Assembly: GCA_900764725.1 (NCBI GenBank)
Contig: CAAFPB010000236.1
Location: 1 to 10,477 of the forward strand
Direction: 5' to 3'
DNA from: an uncultured Catenibacterium sp.
GTDB lineage: Bacteria; Bacillota_I; Bacilli_A; Erysipelotrichales; Coprobacillaceae
DNA length: 10,477 bases
In this document: piece by piece, positions 6,614-10,477 of the stretch
Layout of the letters: each line of letters starts with the position of its first letter
How positions within the stretch are numbered: position 1 is the stretch's first letter
Notes under the pieces: model-generated
Databases searched by the model: none
Told to the model about the DNA's origin: nothing
The model's input: only the letters and a program-made list of their open reading frames with translations
Made by a program: the position numbers and the translations under genes

Positions 6614-6865
6614 ATGCGTAGAGAAACAGAAATTACTTTTATGCAAACAAGATTAATCCGACTTGCTTCAGAAGAGTGGCAATTACCTGTAGAACAAGTG
6701 ATTTACATATTTAAAGAATATGATGTTCTTGGATATATTGAAATTGGTTATGGAATATTTAGTTGTGAAGGTGATGGAGTTGTTCTTGATGATATTGCTG
6801 ATTTCTTAAAAAGAAAGAGTGAAACTTTCAAAAGAAAGAATGGGTTATATCATAGACCTTCTTAA
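6614..6865 (+). CDS. DUF3791-like small protein
   Basis: This 83-residue protein resembles the DUF3791 family, known from gut Firmicutes as a short helical protein often encoded beside a DUF3990 (ADP-ribosyltransferase-like) gene in suspected toxin-antitoxin sets. The visible family pattern is FMQTRLIRLASEEWQLP at 9-25, then 'YIFKEYDVLGYI', a central Gly-Tyr-Gly turn, and the closing 'VVLDDIADFLKRK'. The start codon lies 13 bases after the preceding stop, with AAAGGA at 6599-6604 as ribosome binding site; Met at residue 10 is a possible alternative start. Its basic C-terminal tail overlaps the next gene in another frame. No DUF3990 gene is present in the window. The DUF assignment is from pattern memory and moderately sure. 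Confidence 0.65.
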   Translation: MRRETEITFMQTRLIRLASEEWQLPVEQVIYIFKEYDVLGYIEIGYGIFSCEGDGVVLDDIADFLKRKSETFKRKNGLYHRPS

Positions 6866-7031
6866 TGCGATGGTAGTAGAAGAAATTGCGGAAGAAACAG
6901 GAAAAGATATATTAATCGATTTCTTGTCTTCTAAAACGGATAAATGTCTCTACGATAAAACTACAAAAGTTTGGTGGACTGGACCTTCATATATAGCTGA
7001 AATGTATATGAAGGAAGTAAATAGGTCATAA
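6840..7031 (+). CDS. Small acidic protein overlapping the DUF3791-like gene
   Basis: This is a 63-residue protein from ATG at 6840, or 70 residues from GTG at 6819. The first part (MGYIIDLLNAMVVEEIAEETG) is an acidic amphipathic helix. The second part has LSSKTDKCLYDKTTKVWWTG followed by PSYIAEMYMKE, which resembles the short partner proteins ('...L.D..TGLY..S..Y...L...E') found with DUF3791/DUF3990 sets; this is recognition of a pattern, not a database match. It overlaps the upstream gene by 26 bases (47 with the GTG start) in the +1 frame. Neither start has a strong ribosome binding site, so translation probably depends on ribosomes finishing the upstream gene. It is the last gene of the operon; a strong hairpin follows 3 bases after the stop. 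Confidence 0.62.
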   Translation: MGYIIDLLNAMVVEEIAEETGKDILIDFLSSKTDKCLYDKTTKVWWTGPSYIAEMYMKEVNRS

Positions 7032-7033
7032 TG

Positions 7034-7059
7034 AAAAGGAGATGTCGCCATCTCCTTTT
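7034..7059. terminator. Bidirectional intrinsic terminator between convergent operons
   Basis: AAAAGGAGATG (7034-7044) and CATCTCCTTTT (7049-7059) form a perfect 11-bp stem around a TCGC loop, which reads GCGA (GNRA) on the minus strand. The flanking A and T tracts serve both directions. The right arm includes two bases of the stop codon of the minus-strand pseudouridine synthase gene. Confidence 0.88.
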
Positions 7060-7927
7060 AAAATTCTATAGGACTATATAAATCAATATCAAGATGAGTA
7101 ATTGGTTCTTCAAACTTGATATATGCTGCATGGAGTGCTAGACGTGGATAATCAGAGCCTTCATTATAAAGAGGATCACCTAGAATAGGATGACCAATAG
7201 AAGCCATATGAACACGGATCTGATGCTTTCTACCAGTCTCTAGACGACATCTTACAAGTGCATGATCTTCTTTATTCTCTAGACACTGGTAATAAGTGAC
7301 TGCAGGAATACCTTTGGGATGAACACGCATCTTAGAAGGACTATGTCTATCCTTACCTAAGTTCTGTTCAATCTTATATTCTTTACCCTCTTTAATATTT
7401 CCTTCTACATAAGCTAGATATTCTCTTTGTATCTCTTTAATAGACAATGCATGATCAAGATACGCCTGTATTAAATGACACTTACAGAATACTACCAAAC
7501 CACTTGTATCATTATCTAAACGATGAATATAACGAACAGGAATATCATATCCCTGTGTCATATAATAAGCACTTACTCTATTAGATAAGCTGTCTGTCTT
7601 ATGAGGATCATCTGGATAAACTGCAATCCCAATAGGCTTATTCACAACAAGGATCAGATCATCCTCATACACAATATCTATATCCTGAAAGTCAGGTGCA
7701 TATGTTTCATCATCATGTTCATAAGCAAGAACATCTAATATATCATTTGTATGAAGTATAGGATTCATACTAAATACATGATTTACTTTATAGTCTTTAT
7801 TCTGTTTTAATAAATGAATTGTTTTGCGTGATAAATGCAGAGCTGCCCACAAATCAGATAAAGGACGATTCTCATATTCTTCATCAATAGTGATAAGAAG
7901 ATGCTGTCCCTGTTTCTTTATTCTCAT
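7058..7927 (-). CDS. RluA-family pseudouridine synthase
   Basis: This 289-residue enzyme converts specific uridines in RNA (usually 23S rRNA or tRNA) to pseudouridine. The N-terminal 70 residues look like a diverged S4 RNA-binding domain. The catalytic domain has the motif HRLDNDTSG (135-143) with catalytic Asp138, and the family-typical LETGRKHQIRVHM (229-241) followed by GHPILGDPLYN. The S4-like N-terminus places it with the RluC/RluD/YlyB/YjbO/YhcT type rather than the short E. coli RluA, so the target uridine cannot be named. Its ATG overlaps the rlmA stop by 4 bases (ATGA), and no Shine-Dalgarno sequence is visible upstream, which points to translation by reinitiation after rlmA. The gene ends within a terminator stem shared with the convergent operon. 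Confidence 0.92.
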   Translation of the reverse strand: MRIKKQGQHLLITIDEEYENRPLSDLWAALHLSRKTIHLLKQNKDYKVNHVFSMNPILHTNDILDVLAYEHDDETYAPDFQDIDIVYEDDLILVVNKPIGIAVYPDDPHKTDSLSNRVSAYYMTQGYDIPVRYIHRLDNDTSGLVVFCKCHLIQAYLDHALSIKEIQREYLAYVEGNIKEGKEYKIEQNLGKDRHSPSKMRVHPKGIPAVTYYQCLENKEDHALVRCRLETGRKHQIRVHMASIGHPILGDPLYNEGSDYPRLALHAAYIKFEEPITHLDIDLYSPIEF

Positions 7928-8727
7928 GGACGATATACAGTCACTTTGATATCAATAGTGACATCAAGCGCTTCTAATGTATCAAGAACATCACGCTTTT
8001 CTTTCTTGATATGATAATAATGTGGTGTCATCTTTAAAAGATTTAATGCATCTTCACGATTCTTAATAGAAATAGTCTTCTTAAAATCATGACTCTCTAA
8101 TACATTAAAAGGAAGACGGATATACTTATCAGACTTAGTCTTTACTTCATCATAAATCAAATGTTTAATTTCAATCAAGTGATCTCTATTTGCAGTTACG
8201 TGGATAATATAACCATCTTCTTTAATACATCTAGCGAGTTCTTCCTGGTTTACTACAGTAAACATTGCTGTAATAACATCCATAGAATGATCTAATACTG
8301 GAATATTCTTAGAATTACCTACAATCCAGTGAATAGACTTATCATACTGTGTAGCCATTCTTACAGCAAGTTTAGAAATATCTAAACCACAATATGTATT
8401 CTCATCACCAAGAATCTGTTTCATACGATATGTATAATAACCTTCACCACAACCTAAATCTAGGATATTTAAAGGACCTTCTTTCTTCTTGATTTCATTC
8501 ACTACTTCAAAAAGAATAGGATCATAATAACCCTTATCAAGATAAGCCTTTCTTGCAGTCAATGATTCCTTAGAATCACCTGGATTATTAGATGCCTTAT
8601 CAGGATTTAAAAGTAGATTCATATACCCCTGACGGGCAACATCATAACAATGGTTATTAATGCATTTACATGTTTTACCTTCAATTTCTAAAGGTTCATG
8701 ACATTTAGGACATGCAAGTATACTCAT
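7924..8727 (-). CDS. rlmA: 23S rRNA (guanine-N1)-methyltransferase RlmA
   Basis: RlmA uses S-adenosylmethionine to methylate N1 of a guanine in helix 35 of 23S rRNA near the peptide exit tunnel (G745 in the Gram-negative type, G748 in the Gram-positive RlmAII/TlrB type). This 267-residue protein starts with the zinc-binding pattern Cys6-x2-Cys9, Cys22-x3-His26, then YDVARQGYMNLL and the NNPGDSKESLTARKAYLDKG block, all characteristic of RlmA. The SAM-binding motif LDLGCGEGYY is at 89-98. The start is supported by CGAGGT 8 bases upstream. It leads a two-gene operon with the pseudouridine synthase and is divergent from a TetR-type gene. A Bacillota host suggests the G748 type, but the sequence alone does not settle that. 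Confidence 0.92.
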   Translation of the reverse strand: MSILACPKCHEPLEIEGKTCKCINNHCYDVARQGYMNLLLNPDKASNNPGDSKESLTARKAYLDKGYYDPILFEVVNEIKKKEGPLNILDLGCGEGYYTYRMKQILGDENTYCGLDISKLAVRMATQYDKSIHWIVGNSKNIPVLDHSMDVITAMFTVVNQEELARCIKEDGYIIHVTANRDHLIEIKHLIYDEVKTKSDKYIRLPFNVLESHDFKKTISIKNREDALNLLKMTPHYYHIKKEKRDVLDTLEALDVTIDIKVTVYRP

Positions 8728-8746
8728 TTTTATTTACCTCGTTTCT

Positions 8747-8762
8747 ATTGCTTATTTGCAAT
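8747..8762. promoter_or_regulatory. Inverted repeat in the rlmA/TetR divergent region (candidate operator)
   Basis: ATTGC-TTATTT-GCAAT is a perfect inverted repeat with 5-bp arms and a 6-bp spacer. It lies directly upstream of the extended -10 of the TetR gene, where a bound dimer would cover the -35/-10 spacer. That is typical of autoregulated TetR genes, but no second copy was found upstream of the aldo/keto reductase. Confidence 0.4.
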
Positions 8763-8770
8763 GATATAAT
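8762..8770 (+). promoter_or_regulatory. Extended -10 promoter of the TetR gene
   Basis: TGATATAAT is a perfect extended -10 element (TGn plus TATAAT). The -35 region (TTTCTA, 8742-8747, 17-base spacer) is weak, as is common with extended -10 promoters. On the minus strand TATTAT (8766-8771) with TTTACA (8791-8796, 19-base spacer) could drive rlmA; the two -10 boxes would then overlap and the promoters compete. Confidence 0.55.
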
Positions 8771-8814
8771 AGCATACTTTAAATGAAAGATGTAAAATAA
8801 TTAAGGGTGATCAC

Positions 8815-9360
8815 ATGAATATAAAAAAAGCTTTTTCTAATAGTCTTCTTTTACTTTTGAATAAGAAACCATTATCTAAGATTACAATAGGAGATTTATT
8901 AGCGGATACAGAACTTTCAAGACAGACTTTCTATAATCATTTTCTAGATAAGAATGATCTCATTGCGTATGTGTATGATACAGTAATCGTGAATGAGTTT
9001 GATGAAGATATGTCCATTGACTTTAAATCATCACTGACACAGACACTAAACAGTTTAAAGAAGTATGAAACATTCATTGAACAGGCCTGTGCATTAGAAG
9101 GACAGAATTCTTTAAAGGAACATATGCTTCATCATTGTATAGAATTTGATTTAAAATGGCATGAATACTGCATAGGAGAACCATTATCGAAACAACTTAA
9201 ATTTGCGACACTCTATCATACCAATGCCTCTCATAGTATGGTGCTTCAATGGATTCTAGAAGGTATGAAAGAACCTGTTGATGAACTTGTAGACAACATC
9301 AATCATATGCGTTACTTAGGGTTAAAGGACTTATTAAAAGAACACTGTCCATATAGATAA
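8815..9360 (+). CDS. TetR/AcrR-family transcriptional regulator
   Basis: This 181-residue DNA-binding protein has the TetR helix-turn-helix at about residues 6-50, with ITIGDLLADTELSRQTFYNHF (23-43) then LDKNDLI. The remaining helical part is the ligand-binding and dimer domain, resembling the short C-terminal type found in the DhaS-like/TetR_C_8 group of Firmicute regulators. The ligand is unknown. The ribosome binding site is unusual: GGTGATC (8806-8812) pairs with the extreme 3' end of 16S rRNA and sits only two bases from the ATG. The aldo/keto reductase follows 93 bases downstream on the same strand, so the reductase is the likeliest target or operon partner; rlmA, on the other side, is less likely to be regulated by it. 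Confidence 0.88.
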   Translation: MNIKKAFSNSLLLLLNKKPLSKITIGDLLADTELSRQTFYNHFLDKNDLIAYVYDTVIVNEFDEDMSIDFKSSLTQTLNSLKKYETFIEQACALEGQNSLKEHMLHHCIEFDLKWHEYCIGEPLSKQLKFATLYHTNASHSMVLQWILEGMKEPVDELVDNINHMRYLGLKDLLKEHCPYR

Positions 9361-9380
9361 ATAGAGCGATTTGTCTATTT
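9359..9380 (+). repeat. Weak inverted repeat after the TetR stop
   Basis: AAATAGA (9359-9365) and TCTATTT (9374-9380) form a 7-bp AT-rich dyad with an 8-base spacer, overlapping the TetR stop codon. There is no T-run directly after it, so it is not a convincing terminator. It could be an operator for the reductase gene or a chance feature. Confidence 0.25.
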
Positions 9381-9404
9381 GTAGATAGAAGTACTCTTTT
9401 GTCT

Positions 9405-9434
9405 TTGGATAATTATTCTTATATCAATTATGAT
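9405..9434 (+). promoter_or_regulatory. Possible promoter of the aldo/keto reductase gene
   Basis: TTGGAT (9405-9410) and TATGAT (9429-9434, 5 of 6) are spaced by 18 bases. The -10 overlaps an inverted repeat TATCA-ATTA-TGATA (9422-9435). The predicted start of transcription would fall at the AGGAGG site (9441-9446), which leaves an unusually short leader, so read-through from the TetR gene is an equal possibility. Confidence 0.3.
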
Positions 9435-9453
9435 AATGACAGGAGGACAGACT

Positions 9454-10425
9454 ATGAAATATACACAGATTGGTTCATTAAAAGTATCTAAAGCATGTTT
9501 AGGTTGTATGGGATTTGGAGATGCCTCTCAAGGTATGCATTCCTGGACATTACCTTATGAAGAGTCTAAAAAGATTATTTTCCATGCATTAGAATCAGGC
9601 ATTAACTTTTTTGATACAGCTATGAGTTATCAATCAGGGACTAGTGAAGAATATTTAGGACGTGCAATTAAAGAATATGGACATCGTGAAGATGTCGTGA
9701 TTGCGACTAAGTATACACCTAAGAGTGATGCTTCTATTGACTCTAGAACATATTTGACTGAATGTCTGAATAATAGTTTAAGAAGATTACAGACAGATTA
9801 TATTGACCTCTATATTATGCATATGTGGGATTATCAAACACCTATTGAAGAAACATTAGAAATACTCAATGACTTTATTAAAGAAGGTAAGATCAAGGAA
9901 ATAAGTGTTTCCAACTGCTTTGCGTATCAATTGGCTATCGCCAATACGATTGCGAAAGAAAGAGGGTTACAAGGCTTTGTGAGTGTACAGAGCCACTATA
10001 ATCTGATCTTTAGAGAAGAAGAAAGAGAAATGAAACGTTATTGTGATGAACAGGGTGTTGCGATGACACCTTATAGTGCACTTGCATCAGGACGTCTTGC
10101 AAGACATCCTGGTGAATCGTCACAAAGACTTGAACAAGATACATATGCAATGGGTAAATATGATGCATCAAGTGATTTGGATTTAGAAATTATTACACGT
10201 GTAGAAGAATTGGCATCAAAACATCATGTTTCTATGAGTGAAGTCTCATTATCCTGGTTAATGTCTAAAGTAGCATCACCAGTCGTAGGAGCAACTAAAC
10301 TAAAACATGTTGATACAGCTGTACTTGCAATGAATCTAGAATTAAGTGAAGAAGAAAAACAATATCTAGAAGAACCATATCAGCCACACCCATTAGTGGG
10401 TGTTATGGCAACTAACCCTAAATAG
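9454..10425 (+). CDS. Aldo/keto reductase
   Basis: This is a 323-residue NADPH-dependent reductase of carbonyl compounds with the (beta/alpha)8 fold. The catalytic tetrad is complete: Asp54 and Tyr59 in FFDTAMSYQSG, Lys86 in VVIATKYTP, and His123 in DLYIMHMWD. The C-terminal PVVGATKLKHVDTAV (276-290) corresponds to the NADP-binding segment. It belongs to the broad YajO/Tas-like group; the physiological substrate is unknown. The start is placed at the ATG at 9454 because AGGAGG (9441-9446) lies 7 bases upstream; the frame extends eight codons further to 9430, but that extension encodes the ribosome binding site itself. It follows a TetR-type gene on the same strand, a common arrangement for stress-inducible reductases. 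A terminator begins at its last codons. Confidence 0.93.
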   Translation: MKYTQIGSLKVSKACLGCMGFGDASQGMHSWTLPYEESKKIIFHALESGINFFDTAMSYQSGTSEEYLGRAIKEYGHREDVVIATKYTPKSDASIDSRTYLTECLNNSLRRLQTDYIDLYIMHMWDYQTPIEETLEILNDFIKEGKIKEISVSNCFAYQLAIANTIAKERGLQGFVSVQSHYNLIFREEEREMKRYCDEQGVAMTPYSALASGRLARHPGESSQRLEQDTYAMGKYDASSDLDLEIITRVEELASKHHVSMSEVSLSWLMSKVASPVVGATKLKHVDTAVLAMNLELSEEEKQYLEEPYQPHPLVGVMATNPK

Positions 10426-10448
10426 TCACATTATTTGTGACTATTTTT
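10421..10448 (+). terminator. Intrinsic terminator of the aldo/keto reductase
   Basis: AATAGTCACA (10421-10430) and TGTGACTATT (10436-10445) form a perfect 10-bp stem with a TTATT loop, followed by TTT. The stop codon TAG (10423-10425) is inside the left arm. The 29 bases after it hold no recognisable feature. Confidence 0.85.
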
Positions 10449-10477
10449 GAGTTCTATAGTACCTGACTTTAGAATCC

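Noticed and set aside
9359..9380. Terminator separating the TetR and reductase genes
   Set aside because: The stem is AT-rich, has an 8-base loop and is not followed by a T-run, so it was recorded only as a weak inverted repeat.
9430..9453. Eight-codon upstream extension of the aldo/keto reductase
   Set aside because: It covers the AGGAGG site used by the ATG at 9454, where the standard reductase N-terminus begins.
1..10477. CRISPR array, tRNA, rRNA, insertion sequence, phage or integrase genes
   Set aside because: No direct-repeat arrays, cloverleaf-like sequences, transposase or integrase motifs were seen; the window reads as ordinary chromosome with short intergenic gaps.

Overview
This is an AT-rich chromosomal window with standard stop codons, strong AGGAGG-type ribosome binding sites, TATAAT-type promoters and compact intrinsic terminators. 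All of that fits a low-GC Bacillota. The gene content (a heterodimeric multidrug-type ABC exporter, a bacterial acyl-ACP thioesterase, a DUF3791-like small protein, a RlmA/RluA-type pair) suggests a gut member of the Erysipelotrichia or a related Firmicute. That placement is an inference; there is no rRNA or other marker gene to fix it.

The first 26 bases are not biological. They match the 3' end of the Illumina TruSeq read-2 adapter, so the window begins at a contig end with untrimmed adapter. Real sequence starts at base 27, inside the C-terminal third of a diacylglycerol-kinase-type lipid kinase. That gene converges on, and overlaps by 27 bp, a LysR-type regulator on the minus strand.

The regulator is divergent from a two-gene operon (1223-4668) encoding both halves of a heterodimeric ABC exporter. 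The first half has the degenerate catalytic residues (Asp for Glu, Gln for His). The second has a canonical Walker B and H-loop but a degenerate LSQGQ signature, so the pair should form one dead and one live ATP site. The operon ends in a bidirectional terminator shared with a small three-helix membrane protein of unknown function (4702-5193, minus).

That membrane gene is divergent from a tight four-gene plus-strand operon (5315-7031): a plant-type acyl-ACP thioesterase, a C39/papain-like cysteine-peptidase-like protein joined to it by an ATGA overlap, a DUF3791-like small protein, and a still smaller overlapping acidic protein. The operon has a strong promoter whose -35 element lies inside a perfect inverted repeat, and it ends in a clear terminator. 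It is the least explained part of the window.

On the minus strand, rlmA (23S rRNA guanine methyltransferase) and an RluA-family pseudouridine synthase form a two-gene rRNA-modification operon with an ATGA overlap. A TetR-type regulator is divergent from it and is followed by an aldo/keto reductase, closed by a terminator that overlaps its stop codon. No tRNA, rRNA, CRISPR array, insertion sequence or integrase was seen. Every intergenic gap is under 125 bases.
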